Both the position numbers and the translations under genes were made by a program. Shown here in pieces: positions 21,057 through 32,417 of a DNA stretch of 64,000 nucleotides. Source of the stretch: Naumovozyma dairenensis CBS 421. Its lineage: Eukaryota > Ascomycota > Saccharomycetes > Saccharomycetales > Saccharomycetaceae. The DNA is taken from contig NC_016489.1 in NCBI RefSeq assembly GCF_000227115.2, positions 496,001 through 560,000 of the forward strand, in the 5' to 3' direction. Numbering within the stretch: the first letter of the stretch is position 1; every line of letters begins with the position of its first letter. The notes under the pieces were generated by a model, which searched no databases, was not told the DNA's origin, and saw only the letters and a program-made list of their open reading frames with translations.

Positions 21057-23069
21057 CTATACTCTATCAATTTCTATAGTTGTTTCAACAGATTCTAAAT
21101 TTCTTCTTATACATTTATCAATAGCTATTCTCAACAATAATTCATCATCATTTGATCCACCTTTCAACAATAATTTAATCAATACGACATAAAGGTTAAA
21201 ATTAACTTTAATAATATTCAAATTTTTATAATCAAGATGACATCTTGATTTAAATTCAGGTAAATTTTCAATTTGTTCCTTAATTAATGATTTTATAGCG
21301 CTTGGATGTTTATTAAGATATTGTGAATTTTTCCCCCATTTAAATATCGAATTTAAAAATGTGAATGTAAGCATCCCATCATTATGTGAAGTTATTGATG
21401 ATTTGTTGGAATTTAAAACAGCAATCGGGAGGGTACTACGTGATCTTTGTCTTACTTGTTGTTTTTTCGTTTCAATTTTAGTATCTTCTACATGTAAAAG
21501 AGATAAACCTGATAAAGTAGTAGTTGAAAATCCCATTAATAAAATTGTTGAAGTCCATTCTGCGATAGTTAAACCATGAATTAAGATGAAAATTGCAATT
21601 GAAAAAGTTGCCAAAAAATCAGAAATGGTAAATAAAAATGAATTAATTACTAATAAGGGATACATTAACAAATATAATGTGTAGGTTATTGTTATCACTG
21701 GATTTTTAGTTTTCAATTTACTATTCTTATTAGCGTAAAATATTTTATATAACGATAACGTTGCTAGGAATAAGTTGATGGAGAGTATTAGATACCAAAG
21801 TTTCAAATGTTCTCCAGAGAGTGATAATTGATCAATTGAAGAATGATGAGAATGAGGTATTTGTGATGCAATTTCATCATGTTGTTGCCCTAGATTATTG
21901 ATATCTGATGTAGCCTCAACAAATATGGCGATGAATTCTTCTAAGATATGGAATAAAAGATCTAAACCAACAAAACATAATGAAACGGCAAGTGCGAAAC
22001 TTAATAGGACATCCATTCTGTTTAAACCAAAGGGGAAAGTTATTGTACCAGTGGACCAAACTTCGAATTGAGACAAACTTTCGACGAATATAATGACTAA
22101 AGAACCTAGGATATCATAAGTTATAAAATGTGATAAAGTAATAAAATTATTCCAAGATTTGGAATGACCTATTTGGAATGTTACAATACATGAAATCATT
22201 TGTAAACTTGTTATTAATAATTGGAAATGTGATTTAGGCCATGGTAAATTTTTCAAAAGATCTTTAAAATTTGGGATTGGTAATGATTTGGCAATATTTA
22301 ATGGTATTTTCACTTCAGGTTCTTGGAAGAAATTCATGGATACAGAAGAATGTTTGTAACGATGACCTTTACGGAAGGATGCTCTTGATGTTTGATTCTG
22401 TTGTGGCAATTGTGGAGCCAACGATGAAGTTGAAGTGAAATCGAATGGAGAGTCTAAAATTAATGAAGATCTTTTAGAAGGTGATATGACATCTGAAGGT
22501 GTTAATCTGGTAGGTGATTTGGATCTTGTCAATGGTGGAGCTGTTGGTAACTTATTTCCAGGAATATATTTCAGAGATTGTCGCCTATGATGACGATCGT
22601 GACGACTATTAGTGCTATTTTTACTAGTGGGAGGTGTACCACTATGTGGTTGTTGCTGTTGTTGGATTTTTGGCGGAACATTTTCACCAAATGTAAAGGA
22701 TGGATTATAGATGATACTTGAACTTGAATTATTGCCATCACCATTGGAATAAAATGCAGAATTAGGGCGCGATAATAATGAAGGAGGTGATGCAAAGATA
22801 GGTCTTGTTTGAGATAATGGTACTTGGCCATTGATATTATTATTGGCATTATTATATTCTGTTGCTGCTAGTTCTAAATTGGAACTATTTAAGACCGGGA
22901 ATGTAGAACTTTGTCTATTGCTGCCATTTCTATTCAATATATTTGTATCATCTATCTGTGTGAACAATCTAGGTTCACTAGACATTGGTGATTCTTCCTC
23001 TTGAATGGCGTTCATTGGAGGTGTAGATGCTATGTCATTGCGGAATCTTGGATCCGATGAGCCGTCCAT
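21057..23069 (-). CDS. ZRG17: Zrg17-type ER zinc transporter subunit (cation diffusion facilitator)
   Basis: A 670-residue protein (S. cerevisiae Zrg17 has 605) that pairs with Msc2 to import zinc into the ER. The start is the ATG at 23069 (MDGSSDPRF); the frame continues 29 codons upstream only to a GTG. About 260 residues of Ser/Asn-rich cytosolic N-terminus are followed by a CDF-type membrane region with about six helices, including LNRMDVLLSFALAVSL, and a soluble C-terminal domain. Orthologs of Zrg17 lack the full set of zinc-site histidines and depend on their partner; I did not check each site. Position convergent to DBP6 matches YNR039C. Confidence 0.92.
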   Translation of the reverse strand: MDGSSDPRFRNDIASTPPMNAIQEEESPMSSEPRLFTQIDDTNILNRNGSNRQSSTFPVLNSSNLELAATEYNNANNNINGQVPLSQTRPIFASPPSLLSRPNSAFYSNGDGNNSSSSIIYNPSFTFGENVPPKIQQQQQPHSGTPPTSKNSTNSRHDRHHRRQSLKYIPGNKLPTAPPLTRSKSPTRLTPSDVISPSKRSSLILDSPFDFTSTSSLAPQLPQQNQTSRASFRKGHRYKHSSVSMNFFQEPEVKIPLNIAKSLPIPNFKDLLKNLPWPKSHFQLLITSLQMISCIVTFQIGHSKSWNNFITLSHFITYDILGSLVIIFVESLSQFEVWSTGTITFPFGLNRMDVLLSFALAVSLCFVGLDLLFHILEEFIAIFVEATSDINNLGQQHDEIASQIPHSHHSSIDQLSLSGEHLKLWYLILSINLFLATLSLYKIFYANKNSKLKTKNPVITITYTLYLLMYPLLVINSFLFTISDFLATFSIAIFILIHGLTIAEWTSTILLMGFSTTTLSGLSLLHVEDTKIETKKQQVRQRSRSTLPIAVLNSNKSSITSHNDGMLTFTFLNSIFKWGKNSQYLNKHPSAIKSLIKEQIENLPEFKSRCHLDYKNLNIIKVNFNLYVVLIKLLLKGGSNDDELLLRIAIDKCIRRNLESVETTIEIDRV

Positions 23070-24424
23070 GGTTCTTAGTTGATAGTATAGGAGGGAGGAA
23101 GTAGGTAGGGAAGTTGTGGCTATTTTGTTAACAAAAGTAAGTAATTGGGGGTCCACTATGAATCTTTATTGTAGTACTATCTTGCTGGTATACTTATTCT
23201 CTTGCTTTAGGATCTGTATCCATACATGTGCATGTACTGTTAATAACGTTTGCGTATACTTTTTTCAACCCGAATGGTCAAACAAGCTATGCAATATAAT
23301 ATGTATACATTATATATACATTATATAACATATAACAGTTGTAACGAAATGAATGATATTGGTTTACTATTGGGCTATATATATATATATATAGTATACG
23401 TAAGTAGGTTCCATAATATATCGATGTACTGACTTTATTGCACTGATAATTCTTCCGCAACGTGTACTTTAAGATTTCATGCTTCTGTCTTTATTTGATC
23501 CTAAACTGAAACATTATTGTACTATATAATCAAAGTAACGTTAAGTTAATTACTTGCTTCTTATTCAATGTGAGATATTATGAGTATAGTATCAAGTGCC
23601 CCGTATCTATCAAGCAAAAGAGGTGAACGCAATCTACGTACATATATACTCAACCTATCTGACGGGAATATTCATTATATTCCCAGTTGAGCAGTCAGCA
23701 AAGCATACCATATGCCTATAACATTCCATATTATGACAAACAAACATCTATATATCTCTATATTTCTTTGGAGCGTTGAATCTGGGTATTCCATGGTGGA
23801 GATTTGTATAAAAACTAGGACCAAGGAAATCAGCCAATTACCAAGAAGAGGGCCACAAACACTATGGGTAAACATACAGCTATATCTATCCTTCTATACA
23901 AACCCTTACATTTGAATTTACTCAAGAGCACAATTCATTGACATATCACATCTAAGAAACTGATATATATATCGTAACAAATGGCAATCAACTAGAAGCA
24001 ATGGATTCAATAAGCTTTATTCTTGCTGTCGCTAGTACTTAATATAATTACTTCTGTATGGTACGTAAATATACTACCAATGTAATCTTGCATTAGATAG
24101 AGAAATGTAAAAGAATAGTAGTAGTAACATACATTAGACTAAACTCTTTAGAAAAGAAGACAATCCAACTGAAATTTGTCTATTATCAACACATGTGTAT
24201 ATATGCAAGAACTTTAACCATAGAAATAGAAACCGCATGGGAGGGATCACAAGGGCGGTCCAAGCAAATAATATATGACGATTAGATTAGGTTAACAACA
24301 CATAAATGGAGCAATCGATACAGACTTGACTGATTAAGTATGTGAGTAAGTATTGGAATTAGAGAAATAAGGAGATCGGCCATTCCCCCATTGATACATA
24401 AAACAACCTGTTTTTTAAAACAGA
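23070..24424. other. Long divergent intergenic ZRG17-MRX15
   Basis: 1.35 kb without a supported gene. AT-rich, with TA dinucleotide runs near 23378-23392. Short frames up to 67 codons on both strands show no family resemblance. No tRNA A/B box pair was seen. Confidence 0.5.
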
Positions 24425-25255
24425 ATGTTTTCAAGACGAATAATTGATTTACTCTCCAAGGGTGTACCTCAAACAATTTACTCATACAAGAAACCATTCA
24501 TTGTGAAATTCGGTTCCATTTCATTATCATTAGTCTTTCTCACCTATGGTTGCACATTTTTCAACACTTCATGGAACACAGCCAAAGTCTATTACAGAGA
24601 TGCTGATGCCCAGGAAAAGAAATCTATTCTGTTTTTAATAAAGACATACGGTCCCATGACCATGGCTATAATGCCCATAGGGTTATCCCTTGCATCATTA
24701 TATCTATCATCAAGAATGGTCACTAATATCGTTTATATACCTCCCAATTTGAAAATATCTACATTACCACATTATCAAATTACCAGAACTTCACCAATCC
24801 TTGGAAGATCTATCACGACAATGAAACCGGTGGGTCAAATAGTCAAAAGTAAGGGTAATGGTAAAATTTTTACTGGAGAAGGTAAACAAGGAATTGATGA
24901 TAAGTCAACTTTTGNTTTCTTTTTAGTAGATAAGAGTCCCGATTTAAGGTACCCTTGGAATAAATTTTATATCGTCTCTAGAAATGGTTCTGTATTGAAA
25001 TCAGATGGTCGCATTATAGATGATATGTTCCAACCAGGGTTGTCAGATACTACTGATGCATCTGTAAGCAAGAACAAATCTTCCCAGAAAGAACAAGAAT
25101 CTGAAGAAATGAGAGTGAAAATATTCGATTCAATAGTCAGGTCCAGTGTTGGAAATTCATCTACCTTCCATTCTAAACATAAGGACATTGCCGCAAGGAA
25201 AATAGTTAAGAACCTTTTACATAAAAACAAGACTAAGAAAAACGATATCCTGTAA
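24425..25255 (+). CDS. MRX15: Mitochondrial inner-membrane ribosome receptor Mrx15
   Basis: A 276-residue protein matching YNR040W (256 residues), a TMEM223-like protein that with Mba1 holds the mitoribosome at the inner membrane for co-translational insertion. Two transmembrane segments are visible, at about residues 30-47 and 76-95, separated by a soluble loop; the C-terminal matrix domain is basic and ends in Lys-rich sequence. One ambiguous base at 24915 makes one residue uncertain. Gene order ZRG17-MRX15-COQ2 is conserved. Confidence 0.9.
   Translation: MFSRRIIDLLSKGVPQTIYSYKKPFIVKFGSISLSLVFLTYGCTFFNTSWNTAKVYYRDADAQEKKSILFLIKTYGPMTMAIMPIGLSLASLYLSSRMVTNIVYIPPNLKISTLPHYQITRTSPILGRSITTMKPVGQIVKSKGNGKIFTGEGKQGIDDKSTFXFFLVDKSPDLRYPWNKFYIVSRNGSVLKSDGRIIDDMFQPGLSDTTDASVSKNKSSQKEQESEEMRVKIFDSIVRSSVGNSSTFHSKHKDIAARKIVKNLLHKNKTKKNDIL
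24915..24915. other. Ambiguous base in MRX15
   Basis: Single N inside the MRX15 coding frame; the frame is intact on both sides. Confidence 1.
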
Positions 25256-25296
25256 AAAAAGCAAGTTGTTATTTTCGAAAATGGTACGAATCGTCA

Positions 25297-25304
25297 TGTA
25301 AATA
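25297..25304 (+). promoter_or_regulatory. Puf3-type site downstream of MRX15
   Basis: TGTAAATA with C at position -2, 42 bases after the MRX15 stop codon, in the expected 3' UTR of a mitochondrial-protein mRNA. Confidence 0.55.
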
Positions 25305-25409
25305 TTAAGCAATATATATATATATATATAAACATTCTAATTGGTAAAGTGATAAATAACGTTAGATTTAGTTTAGACCATAAATAATATCATAATATTC
25401 CAAGTAATC

Positions 25410-26588
25410 TTAATAAATAATCAAAAAAAGGGCATATGAAAAATATAACCCACTATTGATGTTACCAGTGAATGCTTTCCAACAATCAGCAGGAGAATCT
25501 AAATCCACATTCTTAACCATTGTAAACACCCTATATGCGAAAATTGAAAGACCACCTATGAATCCAGGTCCAAGCATAACTCCACTATTCAATGCAGCAA
25601 GAGTTAAAAGACTAAATTGACTGGTAACTAGAGCATATGATATCTTCTTCGTATTTTTACCCCAAGCTAACGCGGTGGATTTAATCCCTGCTTTCACATC
25701 AAATTTTTTATCTTGATGAGCATAAATTGTATCATAAACCATACACCAAAGGAAACTCCCCATATACAAGGGAATCATAGTATACCAATCCATATTCCCC
25801 ATTGCGGGGAACCCCAAGAGAGCGCCCCAAGTGAAACATGAACTCAATGCTATTTGTGGATAATAAGTGAATCTTTTAAACAAAGGATATGTAAAAACAA
25901 TTGGTAATGAAGCTAATCCTAGCCACCAACATTGAGCAGGTAATTGAGCCAATATACCCATCCCAACTAAAGTTTGACCAGCAAGAAATAAACTTCCCTG
26001 TGCAGGAGTGACTCTTCCAGAGGCAATTGGTCTTTGAACAGATCTGATGACTTTATCATCCAAGTTCCTATCAAAGAGATCATTGATGGTACAACCGGCT
26101 CCTCTCATTACTAATGCACCAATTCCGAATAATGATAGCATCCATAAAGTATGTGATAAGGTTGCTGTTGTTTGCATTGCTGCTATTAAGATTGACCATG
26201 TACATGGAATGTATAACAGCCATGTTCCAACTGGTTTCTCTAATCTCATCAATTCAGCATATGGGATTACATTCGTTGGTAATCTTGAAATTAAGGGACC
26301 TAATCCTTTAAGTCTTTCAATTTGTGCATTTTCTAATTCCTCCTTTGTAAATGTAGGACTTTTAGAATCCTTACCCACGAAACTTGAAGGTCCAGCCTTT
26401 TTATTGTCATTAGGGTTCACAATTGTACTTTGACTTCGACGGCTCCGGCATTGGAATGCTATAGAGACTGCCTTGTTTTTTTGCAGCACTGTTCTTGTCG
26501 AGAAACTTCTTGGAAATAGCAGAGTCCTCGAGGATATTATTGTTATTCTCCTTGTCACAGGTCTGGTATACAGACCAAGCATCAACAT
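25410..26588 (-). CDS. COQ2: Para-hydroxybenzoate polyprenyltransferase Coq2
   Basis: A 392-residue UbiA-family enzyme (S. cerevisiae Coq2 has 372) that attaches the polyprenyl tail to 4-hydroxybenzoate in ubiquinone synthesis at the mitochondrial inner membrane. The first 70 residues form an Arg/Ser-rich presequence. Both Asp-rich substrate motifs are intact: NDLFDRNLD at 169-177 and DTIYAHQDKKFD at 286-297. About eight or nine membrane helices follow. It is convergent with MRX15 and divergent from MVD1, as in S. cerevisiae. Confidence 0.97.
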   Translation of the reverse strand: MLMLGLYTRPVTRRITIISSRTLLFPRSFSTRTVLQKNKAVSIAFQCRSRRSQSTIVNPNDNKKAGPSSFVGKDSKSPTFTKEELENAQIERLKGLGPLISRLPTNVIPYAELMRLEKPVGTWLLYIPCTWSILIAAMQTTATLSHTLWMLSLFGIGALVMRGAGCTINDLFDRNLDDKVIRSVQRPIASGRVTPAQGSLFLAGQTLVGMGILAQLPAQCWWLGLASLPIVFTYPLFKRFTYYPQIALSSCFTWGALLGFPAMGNMDWYTMIPLYMGSFLWCMVYDTIYAHQDKKFDVKAGIKSTALAWGKNTKKISYALVTSQFSLLTLAALNSGVMLGPGFIGGLSIFAYRVFTMVKNVDLDSPADCWKAFTGNINSGLYFSYALFLIIY

Positions 26589-26870
26589 CTCGACGATACC
26601 TTTCTCTTCTTTTTTTCTTCCCTCTTTTGCTTATTTGTTGCCGCCACCTCTGAGATTCCTACTACATCAACGGTTTTTTGACGTTTTCTATGTATTAAAA
26701 TCGACTATAAACGATTATGCCGATACATCCCACATAAAAATTCTTTCTTAATCAACAACAACTAATATATATAAAAAGGGCATAGAACCAAATTGAATCA
26801 TTGGATATCACGAACTGTCCCATTAAATATATATCCAGCAAAAAAATCTAAATACAACAAAAGTAAGAAC

Positions 26871-28150
26871 ATGGCTATTTACATCGCATCCACCACAGCT
26901 CCAGTTAACATAGCAGTATGTATAGATGCACAAGATATATACCTTTCTTTCCATCTCACAAACGTATGTACTAACAGGAACGAATATAGACTTTGAAATA
27001 TTGGGGGAAAAGAGATACACAATTAAATTTACCTACGAATTCCTCCATTTCAGTTACTTTATCACAAGATGATTTAAGAACATTAACTACAGCCGCTACA
27101 TCCCCTGATTTCACCAAGGACACATTATGGTTAAATGGTAAAGAAGAAATTACAGCCATGAGTAATCAAAGAACAATCAATTGTCTTAAGGCACTACGTG
27201 ATTTAAGGTATCAATTAGAATTGAAAGATTCGAAATTACCAACTTTATCTAAATGGAAATTACATATTGTATCAGAAAATAATTTCCCCACTGCTGCTGG
27301 ATTAGCTTCATCAGCTGCTGGGTTTGCCGCCTTTGTTGTGGCTATTGCTAAATTGTATCAATTACCTCAATCAATGTCTGAATTATCAAAGATTGCAAGA
27401 CAAGGGTCTGGATCTGCTTGTAGATCATTATTCGGAGGGTTTGTCGCATGGGAAATGGGTCAATTGGAAGATGGTTCTGACTCCATGGCTGTCCCGGTGA
27501 ATGAATTGAACGATTGGTCATCAATGAAAGCTATTATCTTGGTTGTAAGTGACTCGAAAAAGGATACCTCCTCTACAATGGGGATGCAATTGACTGTGAA
27601 GACATCTGATCTTTTCCAAGAACGTGTGAAAACTGTTGTTCCTAAGAGATTTGTTCAAATGAAAGAAGCCATTATTAACAAAGATTTTGCAACATTTGCA
27701 GAATTGACTATGAAGGATTCTAATTCTTTCCATGCTACATGTTTGGATTCATTCCCACCAATCTTTTATATGAATGACACCTCTAGGAAAATTATTAAAT
27801 TATGTCATAAGATTAATGAATATTACGGAGAGAGTGTGGTAGCTTATACTTTTGACGCAGGTCCAAATGCTGTACTATATTATCTAGAAGAAAATGAAAA
27901 TAAATTATTACCATTTATTTATAAATCATTTAATCAAGTTCCTGGATGGGACTCCAAATATACATCAAATGATTTACAAGATTTCTTGAAGAATTTCCAA
28001 GAGTCTATATTACCAAAATTTGCTGAACATAATGAACTGGATGAAGAAGTACATAAAGGTGTTTCAAGAGTCATATTGAGTAGAGTTGGTGCTGGTCCTC
28101 AATCAACTGATAAATGTTTAATTGATTCCTCTACTGGTTTACCCAAATAA
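26871..28150 (+). CDS. MVD1: Mevalonate pyrophosphate decarboxylase, with one intron
   Basis: A GHMP-family enzyme that converts mevalonate-5-diphosphate to isopentenyl diphosphate. Spliced length is 401 residues (S. cerevisiae 396). Exon 1 (26871-26915) gives MAIYIASTTAPVNIA; exon 2 (26990-28150) resumes with TLKYWGKRD, joining exactly at the point where the S. cerevisiae protein reads PVNIATLKYWGKRD. The phosphate-binding loop is FPTAAGLASSAAGFA near residue 117; GSGSACRS and the catalytic-Asp region TFDAGPNA near residue 307 are present. The S. cerevisiae gene is intronless. The order COQ2-MVD1 is conserved. Confidence 0.95.
26916..26989 (+). other. Spliceosomal intron in MVD1 (74 nt)
   Basis: 5' site GTATGT at 26916, branch site TACTAAC at 26969-26975, 3' site TAG at 26987-26989, phase 0. 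Removing it restores an uninterrupted alignment to Mvd1. Confidence 0.93.
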
Positions 28151-28550
28151 ATAGATAGACGAAAAGAAAAATATGTATAATAATTATAATAATGTACTGA
28201 AGTGCTTTTTTTTATAATTTTTTTTTCCTTTATATAAATCAAACTTACCCAAATGTACATATATATATAGATAGTAAGTATCGATAGGCATCATTTCATA
28301 ACAAAATACTATAATATCTTTTTATAGTCTATATATACACAAGACTTTCAAAGGAACGAATAGTATAATAGAAAAGAAATAGTATTGTCACAATCACAAA
28401 TATACAGTGAAAACAATAGAGAGTTGTTTGTTTGTTTGTTTTCTTCTTTTTTTTTAATGGTACAATTAGTGTTCTGCCTCTTCTTCTTGTTCTTCTGAAG
28501 TGGTCGCTTCACAGCTTCATCAAATTTTCATATCTGTTTGTGCATTTGGC
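28151..28550. other. Convergent intergenic MVD1-TUP1
   Basis: 400 bases of AT-rich terminator sequence between convergent genes, with T tracts near 28206-28232 and a TTTG run near 28422-28441. No gene seen. Confidence 0.6.
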
Positions 28551-30932
28551 TTAATTCTCAACTTCTTTAATTTTGTCGACATCCCCTGATGTTATGGTTG
28601 AATATTTCCAAATTCTTGCCTTGCAATCACCACTACCAGTAGCGAAAACATTGTATTTTGGACCTAATGGATATCCATTCGCTACAGCTACAGATATGAC
28701 TGAATTTTTATGACCTTGTAACATCAATAATGGATTACCGGATTTTTTATCCCAAAACAATACACCACGATCTTTAGAGCCCGACAAGATATATTCATCA
28801 TTTTGACTCGTGGTGACAGATAAGACGAAATCTTTATGACCAACATATGTTACTTCACAAGTAGCAGAAGTACCATTACTAGCTCTATTACTATTATTAT
28901 TATTATTAGTACCATTTGAAGATGAATCATTACCATTATTATTTGAATTAACATCATTACCTAGATTCCATAATTTGACAGATTTATCTAAGGACCCACT
29001 AACGACTTCATTCCCATCTCTTGTGAAGACAACACTATAAACGGAATCTTGATGACCAGTCCCCAATTCATTTTCAGAATCCAATCTTTCCACTAGGAAC
29101 CCCGTGGTAGAATCCCAAACTCTCACAGCACGATCTAAAGAACCAGCAGCGATAAATCTTCCATCATGAGGGGATACGGCAACAGTAGTGACACCATCTT
29201 CAATGGATAAAGTCAAAGAACATTGACCTGTACGTAAATCCCATATCCTAACGGTTCTATCACCAGATCCAGAGACTAATTTTTGTCCATCGGGGAAATA
29301 ATCCAATGAGTAAACATCTTGTTCGTGACCCTTTAAGACCATTACAATTTTACCCTCTTGAATATCCCAAATTCTAATTAATTTATCTTCAGCACCTGTA
29401 GCTAAGAATTTCCCATCTGGAGAGAAACAAACTGATCTGATGTATAAATCAGTGGAGGTGGAATTAGAATCCAATTTAACGTTATCATCAGATAATTTGG
29501 CAATTAATTCACCAGTGGATACTCTATATACTTGAGTGGTCTTGTTACAACCTGTAGCTAAGAATTCACCGTCATAACTAAATTTAACACAACATACTAC
29601 AGAGGAATGGTCTAATGATTTATGTAATTCGACGTCCAAAGTACGTGGTAATGCTGGGTTGAAAAGGACGTGATAATCTTCAGTTTGCTTTTTCAAATTG
29701 GATGGGAATTGATGAGTGTCTAAGTTTAATAAGAATGGTGGGATTGGTTTTAATTGACTAGCTCTTTGTTCGAATGGGACTAGATATTGTTGTGGTTGAT
29801 TTTGATCTATGGTTGTTGTTGTTGTTGTTGTGACTGGTTTGGTATCTTCTATTGGTGATGTAGTTTCCTCATCTTTAGTCGTAGTAGCGGCAATAGTAGT
29901 GGTAGTTGGTGATGCTGCTACTGCGTTTGTTTCTTGTTCTTGTTTGGCTTCGATTTTTTGTTCATTAATTGGAGGTATCACAGCATTAGTAGGTGATAAT
30001 TCATTTGTATTTGTACCTGTTGGGAATGTAACTGCAGGTAATTGGTTTGAAGTAGATATAGCTGGTAAAGTATTGGAATTGTTTTCAATAGTAGTAGTAT
30101 TGGTAGTAGCTGCAGTAGGAGCTTGAGAGACTGTAGAGGAAGCAATTGGACTAGTTGTTGCAGCATTAGCATTAGCAGGTGTTGTAGTAGCTGTAGTTAC
30201 AGCTGCTGGGGTGGCATTACCCATTGCTGCAGCATTAGCAACTGGGACTACCTTAGGGAATGGTTGAGTTGGAACGGATGGGATTAATGGAGCAACAGTT
30301 GGAGAATTTTGCATTTGGCCTTGTGCTTGCGGTTGGGCGCTCGTGGAACCAGGTTGAATAACAGGTGCAGATACTGGAGGTAATTGAGAACCTAACGCGC
30401 TTATGAGCGGATGCAGCGTCATGTTTCCATTAGCTTGAACATTTGGTTGTTGAGGTTGAAAATTTGCATTTCCAACAGCAGGAGGAGATGCAGCATTGGC
30501 AGCATTAGCAGCATTAGCTTGTTGCTGCTGTTGCTGTTGCTGTTGTTGCTGCTGTGCTTGTTGCTGCTGCTGCGCTTGTTGTTGTTGAAGTTGCTGTTGT
30601 TGGGCTTGTTGCTGTTGGACATGTTGCTGCTGTTGTTGTTGTTGGGAACTTAAAGCTGCGATTTGTTGATCCTTTTGGGCAATTTCCAATTTCAATCTAT
30701 TTATTTCTTCTTGATACGAATCTTTATGTTTTCTATGAGTCAATTCCAATTCATAGACAGTATTTCTAATTTGTTGCATCTCTGCCAATTGTTGATTCAC
30801 TTTAATTTCATAGTCCTTTTGATTTTGTAGCCGATAGGTGTTTGCCTCAGTGGCGACATTGTTGAATTCTATTCTAATGCCTTCCAAAAGTTCGTTCAAC
30901 TTATCCTGAGAAGTGGTTGTATTAGAGGTCAT
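28551..30932 (-). CDS. TUP1: General transcriptional corepressor Tup1
   Basis: A 793-residue protein (S. cerevisiae Tup1 has 713). The N-terminal helix (residues 1-90) resembles the tetramerisation and Cyc8-binding region, beginning [16 protein letters not shown] Gln-rich block (about 95-140) with Ala-rich interruptions and a long Thr/Ala/Pro-rich linker follow, then seven WD40 repeats from about residue 440 with clear IRIWD, VRIWD, VRVWD, VKLWN and ARIWK strand ends. A poly-Asn/Ser insert lies between repeats near residue 665. With Cyc8 it represses many regulated genes. In S. cerevisiae the gene is on chromosome III (YCR084C); here it lies between MVD1 and AGA1. Confidence 0.97.
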   Translation of the reverse strand: MTSNTTTSQDKLNELLEGIRIEFNNVATEANTYRLQNQKDYEIKVNQQLAEMQQIRNTVYELELTHRKHKDSYQEEINRLKLEIAQKDQQIAALSSQQQQQQQHVQQQQAQQQQLQQQQAQQQQQAQQQQQQQQQQQQANAANAANAASPPAVGNANFQPQQPNVQANGNMTLHPLISALGSQLPPVSAPVIQPGSTSAQPQAQGQMQNSPTVAPLIPSVPTQPFPKVVPVANAAAMGNATPAAVTTATTTPANANAATTSPIASSTVSQAPTAATTNTTTIENNSNTLPAISTSNQLPAVTFPTGTNTNELSPTNAVIPPINEQKIEAKQEQETNAVAASPTTTTIAATTTKDEETTSPIEDTKPVTTTTTTTIDQNQPQQYLVPFEQRASQLKPIPPFLLNLDTHQFPSNLKKQTEDYHVLFNPALPRTLDVELHKSLDHSSVVCCVKFSYDGEFLATGCNKTTQVYRVSTGELIAKLSDDNVKLDSNSTSTDLYIRSVCFSPDGKFLATGAEDKLIRIWDIQEGKIVMVLKGHEQDVYSLDYFPDGQKLVSGSGDRTVRIWDLRTGQCSLTLSIEDGVTTVAVSPHDGRFIAAGSLDRAVRVWDSTTGFLVERLDSENELGTGHQDSVYSVVFTRDGNEVVSGSLDKSVKLWNLGNDVNSNNNGNDSSSNGTNNNNNSNRASNGTSATCEVTYVGHKDFVLSVTTSQNDEYILSGSKDRGVLFWDKKSGNPLLMLQGHKNSVISVAVANGYPLGPKYNVFATGSGDCKARIWKYSTITSGDVDKIKEVEN

Positions 30933-32417
30933 ATTAATAGTATTGATATACGGTGTTATTTCTTATTGCTCTTTGCGTCGTCGAATAAAAAGTGTAAAGA
31001 ATAACAACTTATCTTATCGTGTTTTGCTTATGTTCCGTTTCTTTCTATCTTAACTCGTACGCAATGTTATTATGTGCGCTGCAATTTTTTGCTGTAGCAA
31101 TGTCCTCTTCTTGTTGTTGTTCTTTGTAAATCAGATCCGTTGGTGATTCTTTTGATCCAATCTGTTACAAGAGTTATTGGAGGTGCGTCTCTGTTAATTC
31201 CTATGTGTATACGCACGTATCTTATGTAATATAATGATTTAACAACTGCGTAGCTTACGTACGTATGTTAAAAAAAAGCGTTGTTTGTTTTCTTGTTTTC
31301 TTGTTTTCTTGTTTTCTTGTTTGTTTGTTGTTCTTTCTGTCTTTTTGTCTTTTTGTCTCCGTTCGTTCTCTCTTTTTCTCGTTTTCTCGTTTTTCTTGAA
31401 TTTTTGTTGATGTTTTCCGTTCGAAAATGGATCCGTCGGTTACTGTACGGATAGGCGGCGTTTACACTTCCGTTCCCGTATTACGTATTGTTTATTTGTT
31501 TGCCATTGGCGGCTGTGGGAATGCAAGATCGTGTTACACGGGCGACATTGACACTGTGGGGATTAGGGTTTAGGCTTAACTCGAACTCGACCCTGGCGTG
31601 TACGTAACGTACGCGGGCGCTATCATACCTAAGCTCGACTGCCCTCCCCTAATTTTATATAAAGTGTTCACTTAACGAACGTATAGATTCTATTACAGTA
31701 TGTACCCATTTATATTTTACAGAGAACGTGTCACGTGGTCGTGTTAGCTGAAGGGTTCTCAGAAATGAGTATCCTTATCGAAAGTTTATGTCAAGATAGT
31801 TATCTACCTTCTGAGTCGGGGGGTGGGTTGGCTGTTGATAGTCTCAATAAGGAGCGAATTAAAATTAACAATTATATTATAACTTTACTAAATAAAAAAA
31901 TCTGTAGTGTTTATATGCAACTTCAACAACACAAGATAAGGTATACGCGCGTACTGTGTATCCATCTATACGTTGCCACTACTATTTCTTTTTTCAATCT
32001 TTTGTTTCTTTCGGTCAGTGACATTTAATTAGCCTGTTAACTAAAAATACATCCTTACTTACTCTCTATGGTATGGGTTTCTGATATCGAGGAATTTAAA
32101 GAGATAGACACAATAAAATTGGATAGATAATTACACATTATTTATTGCAAGACGTTCGAAAAATGGAAAAAAAAATGTATTTCACAACATGACACCATTT
32201 CTATGAACACCCTAAAAGTAAGTTCTATATAAATTAAACTAAAATTACCTCTCTGAATATAGGCATTTATAATTTTTTCCCATTTTCCTCTCTTGCCTTT
32301 CACTTATTGTTATTATATTTCTTTTTTTTTTATTTTCACTTATTTTTTTTCTTGTCAACACAAAATAAAACCAAAAAGTAAAACTATCAATTAAAATCTC
32401 TCACAATATTTTCTAAA
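30933..32417. other. Long divergent intergenic upstream of TUP1
   Basis: About 1.5 kb. Contains a TTTTCTTG array at about 31284-31325, a less AT-rich stretch around 31435-31650 with a TTAGGGTTTAGG motif at 31563-31574 (Tbf1-like), and GTCACGTG near 31728. No supported gene. A large regulated promoter for TUP1 is the simplest reading. Confidence 0.5.

Noticed and set aside
26793..26996. 67-codon frame covering MVD1 exon 1
   Set aside because: It is exon 1 read through the intron; the spliced model explains it.
30411..30769. Leu-rich and Val-rich frames antisense to TUP1
   Set aside because: Mirror images of the CAG/CAA Gln tract.
31735..32028. 97-codon frame upstream of the orphan secreted gene
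   Set aside because: Starts at GTG, no conserved features, lies in promoter-like DNA.
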